From: Rhizobium sp.
Lineage (GTDB): Bacteria > Pseudomonadota > Alphaproteobacteria > Rhizobiales > Rhizobiaceae
Assembly (NCBI GenBank): GCA_028290545.1
Contig: JAQGJP010000039.1
Span: 1 to 64,000 of the forward strand
DNA: 64,000 nucleotides
Reading direction: 5' to 3'
In this document: positions 1 to 10,008 of the stretch, in pieces
Position numbering within the stretch: the stretch's first letter is position 1
How the letters are laid out: each line of letters starts with the position of its first letter
Position numbers and translations under genes: made by a program
Notes under the pieces: model-generated
What the model was told of the DNA's origin: nothing
Database searches by the model: none
What the model saw: the letters and a program-made list of their open reading frames with translations, nothing else

Positions 1-2428
1 TGGTGACGATATCGGGCACGACGCCCTGTTCCTCGAAGCCCCAGAAATAATGCCCGAGCCGGCCGTAGCCCACCTGCACTTCGTCGGCGATCGTCACCCC
101 GCCGCGTTCGCGCACCAAACGGTAGACGTCCCTGAGATAGCCCTTGGGCAACGAAATGCCGCCGGCATTGCCGTAGACGGATTCTGCGATGAAGCCGCCG
201 AGCTTTTCGCCTTTGGCGGCGATGCTCTCCAACACCGTTTCGACGTCAGCAATGTAACCTGCAGCCGAATCCGCTCCCCGGTACAGACCGCGATAAGTGT
301 TGGGCGACGTCACCGCATGCACCCAGGGCGGCCGGGTCGTCAGCGCCAGCGGATTGTCGGCGATCGAGGTCGACACCGCGTCGCTCGCCACCGTCCAGCC
401 GTGATAGGCTTCCAGCAGGCAGAGCATGTTGCGGGCGCCGGAATGTGCCCAGGCGAGCCGGAGCGCCAGATCGACGGCTTCCGACCCCGAATTAACCAGG
501 AACACGGTATCGAGCCCTTCCGGCGCGAGATCCGCGAGACGCTTGGAAAATTCGGCGATACCCGCATAGTGGAAGCGTGAGTTGGTATTCAGCAGCGACC
601 ACTGCCGGCCCACGGCTTCGGCAAGCTTTTCATGGCCATGACCAAGGATCGCGACATTGTTGACCATGTCGAGATAGGTGCGGCCGTCCATGGCATACAT
701 CTGCTCGCGGTAACCGCGCTCTATCTGCGGCGGATGCTGATAATAGTTCTTCTGCGGCTTGGCGAAGTGGGCATTGCGTGTTGCGAGCACGGCATCGCTT
801 TGCAGCCCGGGAGCATCGAAGTCCCCACCAAACAACAGCGATGGCGACGGGCAGATCTCCGCCCAGGCACGCGCCTGATGCGGGCTCACGAATTTCGGCG
901 GCGTCAGATCCTTGCCACGGCAGAACTGCACGCGGATCACGCCTTCCGTCGAGACAATGCCAAGGTCTTCCCCCGCATCGACCATATGGCCGTCATCGCC
1001 GGCGATATCGATGCCTTCGATCAGCAGGGAAATCTCCCCGCCATCGATGCGAAGAGTGTTTTGATCGCCGGACGCGACGCCGGCAAGCGGGGCGACCAGA
1101 AGCGTTCCGGCGGGCACACGCGCCTCGATATGCAGCGCATAGGTTTCCGGTGCGTGTGCGGAATGATGCCGCGTGCGCGACAGGCGGTATTCGCCGTAGC
1201 GCGTCATGGCGCAGCCGGTCGGCGCGGCGGCCTCGGCCAGAAGCTTTTGTTCGATATCGGGCTGCAGCCAGTTGCCGGCGGCAAACAGCGGGCTGAGCGG
1301 ATCGAGGCGCACGACGCGCAGTGCCGATGGCGCGATTTCCGGCAGCAGCCCCTGAATGTGGGGCAACCAACGATCTTCGGCCATCCCGGCCGCATCGAGG
1401 ATCGCCGCCTGCATCACCTCGATCGGCAAGGACGTCGCGACCTCGAAGATCATCCGTTCATGGGCGAGATTGCCGCGCGCATAGTCATTGTCCGGCTCAA
1501 GCGCCAGCTGGTATTCGCCGCTCGCCACCAGCACGCCGGCGCGCTGCACGACCAGCGGCCACAGCGCCTTGAGTTCCGCAATGTTGAGCGGATGCACATT
1601 CTGGAATGCCTTGACCGCTGGCAGGATGACGAAGGGATCGCCACCGGAATGGTGCAGCAGGGCCGCGCAGCAGACGGCGAGATCGGCGACCAGCCAACCC
1701 TGCATCAGGTCGCCGAAATCGATGACGCCGAACGCGATCGGGTTGCCGTCGGCATCGGGATTGGCGACGACATTGTCGTCGGAAATATCGTGATGGATCG
1801 GCTGCATCCGCAGTTCAGCCGCGAGGGGCTGGACAAACCGATCGGCTGCCTCCATCGCAGCCGTGATCCGGCTGATCATCATCTCGTCCGGCACGGCCGA
1901 GAGCATCGCAGCCGCAATCGGCACGGCCTGCCGGAGATCCCACTGGATCTGACGGTCGAGGCCGGGATGGTCAAAGTCTTCAAGTCCCTTAGCCACCCGC
2001 CCGCAAATGTCGCCGAGTGCCGCAACGCTGATCTCCGGAAGAAACTTGCGCGCTGTCAGCGGCGCGCCTTCGAGATAGTCGAGCAGCCGGACATGGCAGG
2101 GCTGGCCGCCGATATCGATGGTCATGATTTCGGCGCCCGAAATGGCGGCAATCGCATTGGGCACGACGACACCGCCCGGGATTTCGGCAAGATGTTTCAT
2201 CGCCGCGTTCTGTGCCTCAAGCTCCACCGTTCGATAGGCCGCATGGCAGATCTTCAGAACGTAGCGCCTCACACCCATGTCGATGCGGAAATTCCGATCC
2301 TGCTGGCTGCCGAGTTCCACGATTTTGCCCTGCAGCCGGTAGTGATCGCGGAATATCAGCGCGGCATCATCGACGGTCACATCCGGTCTCGGCAAATCCG
2401 CGCGTCCGATGACATTGTTTTCCAGCAC
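1..2428 (-). CDS. APH-type kinase / class III aminotransferase fusion, 3' end beyond the window
   Basis: At least 809 residues, read on the minus strand from a GTG start and running off the left edge without a stop. I chose the GTG at 2426-2428 because GGGGAAGG lies 7 bases upstream and an in-frame stop lies just above it. The N-terminal part is an aminoglycoside-phosphotransferase fold, with a catalytic-loop motif HHDISDDNV near residue 210 and a metal-binding DFGD soon after. A beta-rich stretch around residues 400-510 resembles a degenerate M23-peptidase fold. From about residue 560 a class III PLP aminotransferase begins (NSGSEAVDLALRLAWAHSGA, then IADEVQVGYGRLG). The PLP lysine lies beyond the window. 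Bacterial fusions of this layout resemble hydroxylysine kinase plus the ammoniophospholyases acting on phosphohydroxylysine or phosphoethanolamine. A kinase followed by a phospho-lyase on one amino alcohol is therefore likely; the substrate is inferred only. Confidence 0.9.
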   Translation of the reverse strand, partial: MLENNVIGRADLPRPDVTVDDAALIFRDHYRLQGKIVELGSQQDRNFRIDMGVRRYVLKICHAAYRTVELEAQNAAMKHLAEIPGGVVVPNAIAAISGAEIMTIDIGGQPCHVRLLDYLEGAPLTARKFLPEISVAALGDICGRVAKGLEDFDHPGLDRQIQWDLRQAVPIAAAMLSAVPDEMMISRITAAMEAADRFVQPLAAELRMQPIHHDISDDNVVANPDADGNPIAFGVIDFGDLMQGWLVADLAVCCAALLHHSGGDPFVILPAVKAFQNVHPLNIAELKALWPLVVQRAGVLVASGEYQLALEPDNDYARGNLAHERMIFEVATSLPIEVMQAAILDAAGMAEDRWLPHIQGLLPEIAPSALRVVRLDPLSPLFAAGNWLQPDIEQKLLAEAAAPTGCAMTRYGEYRLSRTRHHSAHAPETYALHIEARVPAGTLLVAPLAGVASGDQNTLRIDGGEISLLIEGIDIAGDDGHMVDAGEDLGIVSTEGVIRVQFCRGKDLTPPKFVSPHQARAWAEICPSPSLLFGGDFDAPGLQSDAVLATRNAHFAKPQKNYYQHPPQIERGYREQMYAMDGRTYLDMVNNVAILGHGHEKLAEAVGRQWSLLNTNSRFHYAGIAEFSKRLADLAPEGLDTVFLVNSGSEAVDLALRLAWAHSGARNMLCLLEAYHGWTVASDAVSTSIADNPLALTTRPPWVHAVTSPNTYRGLYRGADSAAGYIADVETVLESIAAKGEKLGGFIAESVYGNAGGISLPKGYLRDVYRLVRERGGVTIADEVQVGYGRLGHYFWGFEEQGVVPDIVT

Positions 2429-2603
2429 GATGAATCCTTCCCCTGGGACATTCTGCTGCCATGTTTCTATTCATCGTCTGTCCGAAGAGCAACTGCCATG
2501 CACGCCTATCGAGGTTGGCTTAGCACAAGCTTGCAAGCATAGAGGGGTTTCAATAAATTTACCGGGCGCCGAACCTCCGGCTCGCGTAACGATCAGAAAG
2601 GTT

Positions 2604-3434
2604 ATGGAAGCAAAGCCTCGGAGCAGACTTGGAATTTGGATTTTCTGTTTCGTATTCCTGATGGTTGCGGGCGCCATCGCCGCGACCGTGCTCCTCGCCA
2701 ACAACCGGCGCAACCTCAACCACGTGATGCGTTCGCTCGGCATCCCGATCGTCGAGACGATGGTGATCCCCAAACCCGGCACGATGGAAAAGTTCAAGGG
2801 CAAGCGGCTCAAGGACATCACGCTGATGGTCGACGCCTATGTCTTCATGCCGGAGATCAAAGGCAAGCAAAGCGTGTTCCTCCGCAACATGCGCAAGGAC
2901 GGCGAAACGTTGTGCGCGCTGTTTGAACGGCTCGGCTTCAAGATGTCCACATGGCAGCCGGGCAGTTTTGCCAAGAACGTCAACGAGTGCTACAACGAAG
3001 AAACCATCCCGAATACGGCCGATCCCGACAATCCGTCATCTTTCTTCCTGATGATCAAGGGCGCTCCGGACGGAACACTGATTTCCACACGGGTCAAGTT
3101 CATCTTCAACGATGCCGCCTCACGCACCAGGCTTACGGACATGGCCGCGAAGGTGCTGACCGAATATGCCAAGGCGACGACATGGACGGAGATTGCAGAG
3201 CAGAAGGGCAAGCTTATGATGCTCCAGCCGTTCGACAGTTCGCTGTTCGGCTTCAGCGCCAGGTTCACCAGCGAGTTTTCCGGCACCGGGCGGTATAACC
3301 TGATCTTCTCCCGGACCTCGCCACTGACGGTGGAGCAGAAACGCACCGTGGCCTATTTCGACCGGACAAAGTTCTTTCCGCTGACGCCGGATTACGGCGG
3401 CCCGCAATTCGCGACGGGACCGGCAAAAAGCTAG
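2604..3434 (+). CDS. Membrane-anchored protein of unknown function
   Basis: 276 residues from the ATG at 2604, with AGAAAGG just upstream. The open frame extends further 5' but would then run antisense through the start of the divergent fusion gene. Residues 9-31 form one hydrophobic segment (WIFCFVFLMVAGAIAATVLL) after a basic stretch, so the protein is probably an inner-membrane N-in protein with about 240 residues in the periplasm. The soluble part has two cysteines and no catalytic motif that I recognise. It is monocistronic, 240 bases before ileS. I do not recognise the family with confidence and assign no function. Confidence 0.75.
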   Translation: MEAKPRSRLGIWIFCFVFLMVAGAIAATVLLANNRRNLNHVMRSLGIPIVETMVIPKPGTMEKFKGKRLKDITLMVDAYVFMPEIKGKQSVFLRNMRKDGETLCALFERLGFKMSTWQPGSFAKNVNECYNEETIPNTADPDNPSSFFLMIKGAPDGTLISTRVKFIFNDAASRTRLTDMAAKVLTEYAKATTWTEIAEQKGKLMMLQPFDSSLFGFSARFTSEFSGTGRYNLIFSRTSPLTVEQKRTVAYFDRTKFFPLTPDYGGPQFATGPAKS

Positions 3435-3673
3435 ATCGCAAAAGAGATACGCCGCGCAATGCCCCTTCCCTTTCGCGTGAAAACCGCATAAGAACCCGGC
3501 CCATGACACTCTCGCGGCTTTGGATCATATCCCGAATTACAAGCCCGGCCTTTGCAGCCTGATCGGCTCGCGGCAAAGGTCCGGGCCTTCAGGCGTTTTG
3601 CCACACGAAGCCGAAATCCCCGATTTCAATATTTTTGCGCGCGTCAGGCGCGAGCCTTATCAACGGTATGATC

Positions 3674-6625
3674 ATGAACGAAGCCGCCGAGAAAAAAGAC
3701 TATTCCTCAACACTTTACCTGCCGCAGACGGATTTTCCGATGCGTGGCGGCCTGCCGCAAAAGGAGCCCGAGCTCGTCGAGCGCTGGCGGGGGATGAACC
3801 TTTACAAGCACCTCCGCGCCTCCGCCGCCGGCCGGCCGAAATTCGTGCTGCATGACGGCCCTCCCTATGCCAATGGCAACATCCATATCGGCCATGCGCT
3901 CAACAAGGTGCTGAAGGACGTCATCACCCGCTCCTTCCAGATGCGCGGGTTCGACTCCAATTACGTGCCCGGCTGGGATTGCCACGGCCTGCCGATCGAG
4001 TGGAAGATCGAGGAAGCCTATCGCGCCAAGGGCAAGAACAAGGACGAGGTTCCGGTCAACGAATTCCGTCAGGAATGCCGTGAGTTCGCGCAGGGCTGGA
4101 TCGACAAGCAGTCAGAAGAATTCAAGCGACTCGGCATCGAGGGCGATTTCGAAAATCCCTATACGACGATGAATTTTCACGCCGAGGCGCGCATCGCCGG
4201 CGAATTGATCAAGATCGCCATGAGCGACCAGCTCTATCGGGGCTCCAAGCCGATCATGTGGTCGGTGGTCGAGCGGACTGCGCTTGCCGAAGCCGAGGTC
4301 GAGTATCAGGAATATGAAAGCGACACGATCTGGGTGAAATTTCCGGTGGTCGAGCAGACCGGCCCCGCAAACGTCATCGACGACAGATTTGTGTTTCCGG
4401 ATAGCCTGGTCGGCACGTCGGTGGTCATCTGGACGACGACGCCGTGGACCATCCCCGGCAACCGCGCCATCTCCTATTCTTCGCGGATCGAATACGGCCT
4501 CTATGAAGTCACGGCTGCCGAAAACGAATTCGGCCCCCAGCCCGGCGAAAAGCTGATCTTTGCCAAGCGCCTTGCGGAGGACTGCGCGGCAAAGGCCAAG
4601 CTGACGCTCGGCCTGTTGAGCGATGTCGCAGGCGCCGAACTCGCCTCGATCACATGCGCCCATCCCCTTAAGGGACTCGGCGGCGGATACGAATTCCTCG
4701 TGCCCATGCTCGAAGGCGACCATGTCACCGACGATGCCGGTACCGGTTTCGTTCACACCGCGCCCGGCCATGGCCGGGACGACTTCGAGATCTGGATGCA
4801 CCATGCTCGCGAACTCGAAGCGCATGGAATCTCGCCCAAAATCCCCTTTACCGTCGATGATGCCGGCTTCCTCACCGAGGATGCGCCCGGATTCGGCCCC
4901 GACGCAGAGGGCGCCGCCGCTCGCGTCATCGACGACAACGGCAAGAAGGGCGACGCCAACAAGCGCATTATCGGAAAGCTGATCGAATTTCAGGCGCTGT
5001 TCGCGCGCGGCCGGCTCAAGCATGAATATCCGCACAGCTGGCGCTCCAAGAAGCCGGTGATCTTCCGCAACACGCCGCAGTGGTTCGTCTATATGGACAA
5101 GGAACTCGGCGACGGCACGACGCTGCGTTCGCGGGCGCTTTCGGCCATCGATGCGACGCGCTTCGTGCCCGCCGCCGGCCAGAACCGCCTGCGCGCCATG
5201 ATCGAGCAGCGCCCCGATTGGGTTCTCTCCCGCCAGCGCGCCTGGGGGGTGCCGATCTGCGTCTTTGCCGATGCCCAGGGTAACGTGCTTCGCGACGAGA
5301 AGGTCAATGCCCGCATTCTCGACGCTTTCGAGAAGGAAGGCGCCGACGCCTGGTTCGCAGAAGGCTCGAAGGCCCGCTTCCTCGGCAACGAGCATGACCA
5401 CGAGAATTGGATGATGGTCCGCGACATCCTCGATGTCTGGTTTGATTCCGGATCGACCCACACATTCACGCTCGAAGATCGTCCCGATCTGAAATGGCCG
5501 GCCGATGTCTATCTCGAAGGCACGGACCAGCATCGCGGCTGGTTCCATTCCTCGCTGCTTGAAAGCTGCGCCACGCGCGGCCGCGCGCCCTATAACGCCG
5601 TCGTCACCCATGGCTTCACCATGGCCGAGGACGGCCGCAAGCAGTCGAAATCGCTCGGCAATCAGGTGTTTCCGCAGGATGTGATGGCCCAGTCCGGCGC
5701 CGATATCCTGCGTCTGTGGGTGATGAACACCGACTATTGGGAAGACCAACGCCTCGGCAAGACCATCCTGCAGACCAATATCGACAACTATCGGAAGATC
5801 CGCAATACAGTGCGCTGGATGCTGGGCACGCTCGCCCATGACCACGGGGACGAGATCGCCTATGCCGACCTGCCGGAACTCGAAAAGCTGATGCTGCATC
5901 GGCTGGCCGAACTCGACGCAATCGTCCGGGAAGGCTATGACGATTTCGATTTCAAGCGGATCGCCCGCGCGCTGACCGATTTCGCCAATGTCGAGCTGTC
6001 GGCCTTTTATTTCGACATCCGCAAGGATTCGCTCTATTGCGACGCGCCGTCGAGCCCGCGCCGCCGTTCGGCGCTCTTCGTCATCCGCAAGCTGTTCGAT
6101 TGCCTTGTGCTGTGGTTTGCGCCGATGATGCCGTTCACCACGGAAGAGGCCTGGCTGTCACGCGACCCTTCGGCCGTCTCGGTTCATCTCGAACAGTTCC
6201 CGAAGATTCCGGCAGACTGGAAGAACGACGCGGTGGCCGAGAAGTGGAAAAAGGTTCGCACGGTTCGACGTGCGGTGACCGGCGCTCTCGAAATCGAACG
6301 CAAGGACAAGCGGATCGGCTCGTCGCTGGAAGCGGCACCGGTGGTCTATATTTCCGACGCCAACCTGTTTTCAGCGCTGGAAGACCAGGATTTCGCCGAG
6401 ATCTGCATCACTTCGGATATCACGGTCAATCTCGGCGAAGGCCCGGAAGACGCTTTCCGCGCCGATGATGTCGACCATGTCAGCGTCATCCCGGCTTTGG
6501 CCGAAGGCATCAAATGTGCCCGCTCATGGCGGATCACCACCGATGTCGGCTCCGATCCGGACTATCCGGACGTGTCCGCGCGCGATGCCGCGGCACTCCG
6601 GGAACTCGCGGCGCTGGCATCCTGA
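3674..6625 (+). CDS. ileS: Isoleucyl-tRNA synthetase
   Basis: About 983 residues; charges tRNA-Ile in the cytoplasm. Class I signatures are present: HIGH-type NIHIGHA near residue 65, the CP1 editing-domain motif [10 protein letters not shown] near residue 255, and KMSKS-type [10 protein letters not shown] near residue 655. The open frame begins at a TTG at 3635, with ATGs at 3668 and 3674. I prefer 3674 because AACGGT lies about 6 bases upstream and MNEAAEK matches what I recall of rhizobial IleS N termini. The C-terminal zinc-finger region aligns in position with the enterobacterial one, but three of four cysteines are gone (KCARSW, then VSARD). A clear hairpin terminator follows the stop. 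No T-box or other leader control is visible upstream. Confidence 0.98.
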   Translation: MNEAAEKKDYSSTLYLPQTDFPMRGGLPQKEPELVERWRGMNLYKHLRASAAGRPKFVLHDGPPYANGNIHIGHALNKVLKDVITRSFQMRGFDSNYVPGWDCHGLPIEWKIEEAYRAKGKNKDEVPVNEFRQECREFAQGWIDKQSEEFKRLGIEGDFENPYTTMNFHAEARIAGELIKIAMSDQLYRGSKPIMWSVVERTALAEAEVEYQEYESDTIWVKFPVVEQTGPANVIDDRFVFPDSLVGTSVVIWTTTPWTIPGNRAISYSSRIEYGLYEVTAAENEFGPQPGEKLIFAKRLAEDCAAKAKLTLGLLSDVAGAELASITCAHPLKGLGGGYEFLVPMLEGDHVTDDAGTGFVHTAPGHGRDDFEIWMHHARELEAHGISPKIPFTVDDAGFLTEDAPGFGPDAEGAAARVIDDNGKKGDANKRIIGKLIEFQALFARGRLKHEYPHSWRSKKPVIFRNTPQWFVYMDKELGDGTTLRSRALSAIDATRFVPAAGQNRLRAMIEQRPDWVLSRQRAWGVPICVFADAQGNVLRDEKVNARILDAFEKEGADAWFAEGSKARFLGNEHDHENWMMVRDILDVWFDSGSTHTFTLEDRPDLKWPADVYLEGTDQHRGWFHSSLLESCATRGRAPYNAVVTHGFTMAEDGRKQSKSLGNQVFPQDVMAQSGADILRLWVMNTDYWEDQRLGKTILQTNIDNYRKIRNTVRWMLGTLAHDHGDEIAYADLPELEKLMLHRLAELDAIVREGYDDFDFKRIARALTDFANVELSAFYFDIRKDSLYCDAPSSPRRRSALFVIRKLFDCLVLWFAPMMPFTTEEAWLSRDPSAVSVHLEQFPKIPADWKNDAVAEKWKKVRTVRRAVTGALEIERKDKRIGSSLEAAPVVYISDANLFSALEDQDFAEICITSDITVNLGEGPEDAFRADDVDHVSVIPALAEGIKCARSWRITTDVGSDPDYPDVSARDAAALRELAALAS

Positions 6626-6633
6626 CGATCAGG

Positions 6634-6660
6634 GGCGGCTTGCAGAAGCCGCCTTATTTG
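6634..6660 (+). terminator. Rho-independent terminator of ileS
   Basis: A perfect 8-bp stem, GGCGGCTT with AAGCCGCC around a GCAG loop (6634-6653), is followed by TTATTT. It starts 8 bases after the ileS stop codon. Confidence 0.85.
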
Positions 6661-6838
6661 ATGGCAATCGGGCAACGCGTTGTGCTGATGTGACAGCGGG
6701 ATGTGATTTGTGCTTTGGAATGAATTGCGCTTTTTCCCCATCTCCGGTAAAAGCTGCCTGAAAATGGCCGGATTTTTAGGCCACCCGCAGAAGCGGGGCG
6801 TTAACTTTTGCTGACAACGCCGGAAGGGCTTTGACGGA

Positions 6839-7447
6839 ATGAACGACAAGTATCGCGTGGCTGGCACTTTCATCGTGCTTTCGGCTGTGGCTCTGAGCGC
6901 ATCGAGCTGCATGGGCCCGACATACGGCACCGACAAAACCGCCAGCGTGCAGTTGATCGACGACTTGGGCGACGCCATATCCATCGCGCCCAAGAAGACC
7001 ACGGCGCTCGCCTACCAGCCGCGCGGCGCGCTGGTAAAGCCCGCCGATGACAAGACGCTTGTCGCGCCGGAAAAGAATATTGCCACGTCGGACAATCCGC
7101 AATGGGTCGAAAGCCCTGAGCAGGCCCGAGCCCGACTGAAGGCCGAAGCCGATGAAAACGCCGACAATGGCAGCTATCGCTCGCCGCTCGCGGTATCCGT
7201 GACCGAGGGCAAGGCTCTCTCGCCTGAACAGCAGCGTCTGGCTTATCGCGAGGCCCGCAAGATCCAGGATGGACGCTATTCCGACCGCCGTCGCTTCATG
7301 AGCGATCCGCCGCTCGACTATCGCAAGGTCGATGATCCGGCAAAGCTGACCGATCTCGGAGAATCCGAGGCGGCCAAGGAAAAGCGCCGGAAGGCAGACG
7401 CGGCAATCGCCGGCTCGGGCCATAAGTGGTATCAGATCTGGGAATGA
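6839..7447 (+). CDS. Predicted lipoprotein of unknown function
   Basis: 202 residues. The N terminus has a basic pair, a hydrophobic stretch and then SASSC at residues 20-24, a plausible but atypical lipobox (alanine rather than leucine at -3). If processed, the protein would be tethered to the envelope. The rest is polar and charged, rich in Lys, Asp and Ala, with a probable helical section near residues 150-190 (ESEAAKEKRRKADAA). No enzymatic motif is visible. Its TGA overlaps the ATG of the next small gene, which suggests translational coupling. Position after ileS does not by itself indicate a function. Confidence 0.75.
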   Translation: MNDKYRVAGTFIVLSAVALSASSCMGPTYGTDKTASVQLIDDLGDAISIAPKKTTALAYQPRGALVKPADDKTLVAPEKNIATSDNPQWVESPEQARARLKAEADENADNGSYRSPLAVSVTEGKALSPEQQRLAYREARKIQDGRYSDRRRFMSDPPLDYRKVDDPAKLTDLGESEAAKEKRRKADAAIAGSGHKWYQIWE

Positions 7448-7665
7448 TGCGGGTTGACCGGACGCTGGTCCGGATCATCCTTGCGGTCACCTTGGTGTCA
7501 TGCGCGATGGCCAATGCGGTTTCCGCCGGGCCTTTCGGAGGCAAGCGATATATCATCCAGATGAGCAGCAGCCAGGTCTCCAGCGGCTATGCCAACTCTC
7601 TAAGGCCGGAAGCCAAAAACGCCCGGTCCCACGCAATAGGTCGTCATCTTCGAGACTTGGTATAA
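7444..7665 (+). CDS. Small exported protein or 5' remnant of a longer secreted protein
   Basis: 73 residues; the ATG overlaps the stop of the lipoprotein gene (ATGA). The N terminus has Arg residues, a hydrophobic core (IILAVTLV) and two competing processing options: a lipobox LVSC at residue 17-20, or a signal peptidase I site AVSA before GPFGGKR. Only about 45 residues follow before the stop and nothing in them is recognisable. It could be a true small envelope protein or the preserved start of a truncated larger secreted protein. tadA converges from 14 bases downstream. Confidence 0.5.
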   Translation: MMRVDRTLVRIILAVTLVSCAMANAVSAGPFGGKRYIIQMSSSQVSSGYANSLRPEAKNARSHAIGRHLRDLV

Positions 7666-7679
7666 GCTTCACGGCCCAA

Positions 7680-8132
7680 TCAGTCCCGCCGATCCCGGAA
7701 GAATTCCTTCAATATGCCGCCGGCTTCCAGTTCGGACAGGCCGGAATAGACATCCGGCGCATGGTGACAGGACGGCGACGCATAGAAACGCACGCCATTC
7801 TCCACAGCCCCACCCTTGGGATCGCCCGCACCATAATACAGCCGCCTGATACGCGCGAAGGAAATTGCCGTGGCGCACATCGCGCAGGGTTCCAGCGTGA
7901 CATAAAGATCCGCGTCGACCAGCCGTTCGCTACCGATCAATAGAGATGCCGCCCGGATCGCCTCGATTTCGGCATGTGCCGTCACATCTTGGCGCTCGCG
8001 GGTGCGGTTGCCGGCCCGTGCCAGCACGGCTTCTCCCCGCGCGACGACCGCACCAACCGGCACCTCTCCGCGCAAAGCTGCGGCCCGCGCCTCTTCCAAA
8101 GCGATGTTCATGAAGCGATTTGCCGGTTTCAC
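7680..8132 (-). CDS. tadA: tRNA-specific adenosine deaminase
   Basis: 150 residues. Deaminates adenosine 34 to inosine in tRNA-Arg(ACG). The zinc/catalytic motif HAE is at residues 53-55 and the second zinc motif PCAMC at 82-86, as in bacterial TadA. I take the GTG at 8130-8132 because AGAGGAAA lies about 8 bases upstream; a later ATG at 8111 has no ribosome site and would trim the first helix. It is divergent from rluB with 67 bases between them, so the two RNA-modification genes share a promoter region. Confidence 0.96.
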   Translation of the reverse strand: MKPANRFMNIALEEARAAALRGEVPVGAVVARGEAVLARAGNRTRERQDVTAHAEIEAIRAASLLIGSERLVDADLYVTLEPCAMCATAISFARIRRLYYGAGDPKGGAVENGVRFYASPSCHHAPDVYSGLSELEAGGILKEFFRDRRD

Positions 8133-8199
8133 GCGGTATTTCCTCTTAACCCGGTCTCAATCACCTGATAGGAGAGCGTTAGATCAGAGGCAACAACAA

Positions 8200-10008
8200 A
8201 TGAAAAATACTAGAAAACCGGGTGAAGGTGGACGCAAGCCTTTCAAGGGCGGCGACAGATCATCCGACACGGCAGGAAAACCCGAGGGGCGATCCCCCGT
8301 GAAGAGGTCGTTTTCCTCTGCCGAGGGCAAATCACCGGCGCGGAAATCGTTTTCCGCCAAGCCGCGCGAGATCCGCGAGAAGAATCCCGATCATATCGCC
8401 GTCACCGGCGATGGCGAACGCATTTCCAAGATCATGGCGCGCGCCGGGGTGGCTTCCCGACGCGATTGCGAGCGAATGATCCTCGAAAGCCGCGTGCGGC
8501 TGAACGGCAAGGTGCTCGATACGCCCGCCGTCAATTGCACGCCCTCCGACGTGATCGAGGTCGATGGCCAGCAGATCGGCTCGATCGAACGCACCCGGCT
8601 GTGGATCTATTACAAGCCCGCCGGGCTGGTGACGACCAATTACGATCCCGAGGGACGACCGACGGTCTTCGACAACCTCCCTCCGGAATTGCCGCGGGTG
8701 ATCTCGGTGGGACGTCTGGACATCAACACTGAAGGCCTGTTGATGCTGACCAATGACGGCGGCCTCGCCCGCATGCTGGAACTGCCGACCACCGGCTGGC
8801 TGCGCCGCTACCGCGTTCGCGCCCATGGCGAAATCGATCAGGAGAAGCTCGACAGCCTCAAGGACGGTATCGCCGTCGATGGTATTTTCTATGGCGCCAT
8901 CGAGGCAACGCTTGATCGCGCACAGGGCCACAATGTCTGGATCACCATGGGTTTGCGCGAAGGCAAGAACCGTGAGATCAAGAATGTGCTCGGCGCGCTT
9001 GGTCTCGACGTCAACCGCCTGATCCGCATTTCCTATGGACCTTTCCAGCTCGGCGAGCTGGAAGACGGCCAGGTGGTCGAGGTCAAGAGCCGGACGCTGC
9101 GCGACCAGCTTGGGCCGCGCCTGATTGCCGAAGCCAATGCCAATTTCGAAGCACCTATCCACGATCCGGTCGTCAACGACGAGGAAGAGAAAGCCGCTCC
9201 AGCCAAGCGCGAATGGAGTGCCGGGCAGCGCGAAGCGCGGGGCGAACGCCGCGAGCGCGATCTCTCCCGCATCGACACCAAGCGCCCCGAGCGCGGCGAA
9301 CGCCCGGTGCGCGGTGAACGAGCGGACCGTAATGATCGGCCGCGGGAACGCAGCCGCGACAGGGACGACGACCGCAAGAGCGCAGGCGCACCGCGTGGCC
9401 GCGAACGTGACCGCGATGCCGGCCCCGAGAAGAAGAAGCGGCCGCCACTCGGCACGATCCGCACGACCAATGTCTGGATGGCGCCCGGAGCGCGTCCCGT
9501 CGCTGTCAAGAAGACCAGGGACGAGACTGCCGAGGCAACCCCGAAGCGGCGGGTTCTTCGCCTGCGGAAAGACGGCGCCGATGTCGTCGCCTCCCCGCCT
9601 CCTGCCAAGGAAGGACGCGCCAGGCGCCCCGCCGCAAAAACCTTCGCTGGCAAGCGTGGCGAGGCCGGCGCCGACGGCGCTCGCGCCCGGCCGGAGCGAT
9701 CCTTTGCGGGCAAGCGTTCCGAGGGCGGACGCCCGGAGGAGAGAAGTGAAGGCAAGCCACGCGGCGAAAAGCCCTTCGGCGATCGCAAGCGCGATGGCGA
9801 AGCGCGGCCGAAGAGTTTTGCCGGCAGGCCCGAGAGAGCGGGCAATCCGGACAGAAATGGTCCGGGTAACGGCCCCCGCAAGGATGGCCCGCGTAAAGAT
9901 GGCCCGCGTAAGGATGGACCCCGGGGCGATGGACCAAGGGGTGACGGACCGGGCAGGGGCGGCCCCGGCGGCAAAGGAATGAAGAGCGGTGCGGATCGTC
10001 GGCGGTGA
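8200..10008 (+). CDS. rluB: 23S rRNA pseudouridine synthase, RluB type, with a long disordered tail
   Basis: 602 residues from the ATG at 8200 (AGAGG 9 bases upstream). An Arg/Lys-rich leader of about 70 residues precedes an S4 RNA-binding domain (ERISKIMARAGVASRRDCE) and a RsuA/RluB/RluE/RluF catalytic domain with the catalytic Asp in GRLDINTEGLLMLTNDG. The enzyme core ends near residue 330. The remaining 270 residues are low complexity, rich in Arg, Gly, Asp, Pro and Lys, with FAGKR-type repeats and a terminal KDGPR/GDGPR tandem array. Such tails are probably disordered RNA-binding or chaperoning extensions. RluB modifies position 2605 in E. coli 23S rRNA; specificity here is inferred. The end overlaps rsmD by 20 bases. 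Confidence 0.93.
   Translation: MKNTRKPGEGGRKPFKGGDRSSDTAGKPEGRSPVKRSFSSAEGKSPARKSFSAKPREIREKNPDHIAVTGDGERISKIMARAGVASRRDCERMILESRVRLNGKVLDTPAVNCTPSDVIEVDGQQIGSIERTRLWIYYKPAGLVTTNYDPEGRPTVFDNLPPELPRVISVGRLDINTEGLLMLTNDGGLARMLELPTTGWLRRYRVRAHGEIDQEKLDSLKDGIAVDGIFYGAIEATLDRAQGHNVWITMGLREGKNREIKNVLGALGLDVNRLIRISYGPFQLGELEDGQVVEVKSRTLRDQLGPRLIAEANANFEAPIHDPVVNDEEEKAAPAKREWSAGQREARGERRERDLSRIDTKRPERGERPVRGERADRNDRPRERSRDRDDDRKSAGAPRGRERDRDAGPEKKKRPPLGTIRTTNVWMAPGARPVAVKKTRDETAEATPKRRVLRLRKDGADVVASPPPAKEGRARRPAAKTFAGKRGEAGADGARARPERSFAGKRSEGGRPEERSEGKPRGEKPFGDRKRDGEARPKSFAGRPERAGNPDRNGPGNGPRKDGPRKDGPRKDGPRGDGPRGDGPGRGGPGGKGMKSGADRRR

Noticed and set aside
50-2542. Long plus-strand open frames, including one of 636 codons
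   Set aside because: They lie antisense to the APH/aminotransferase fusion, whose minus-strand frame carries clear domains; the plus-strand products are rich in His/Arg/Asp with no motif.
3435-3673. Possible T-box or other leader control for ileS
   Set aside because: No T-box specifier, antiterminator or clear stable hairpin seen; such leaders are not expected in alphaproteobacteria.
4112-5899. 595-codon minus-strand frame
   Set aside because: Antisense shadow of ileS, a common result of high third-position G+C; no domain recognisable.
9880-9970. Short tandem repeats resembling a small array
   Set aside because: The period matches whole codons of the RluB tail (KDGPR/GDGPR) with no spacers, so it is coding repetition and not CRISPR.
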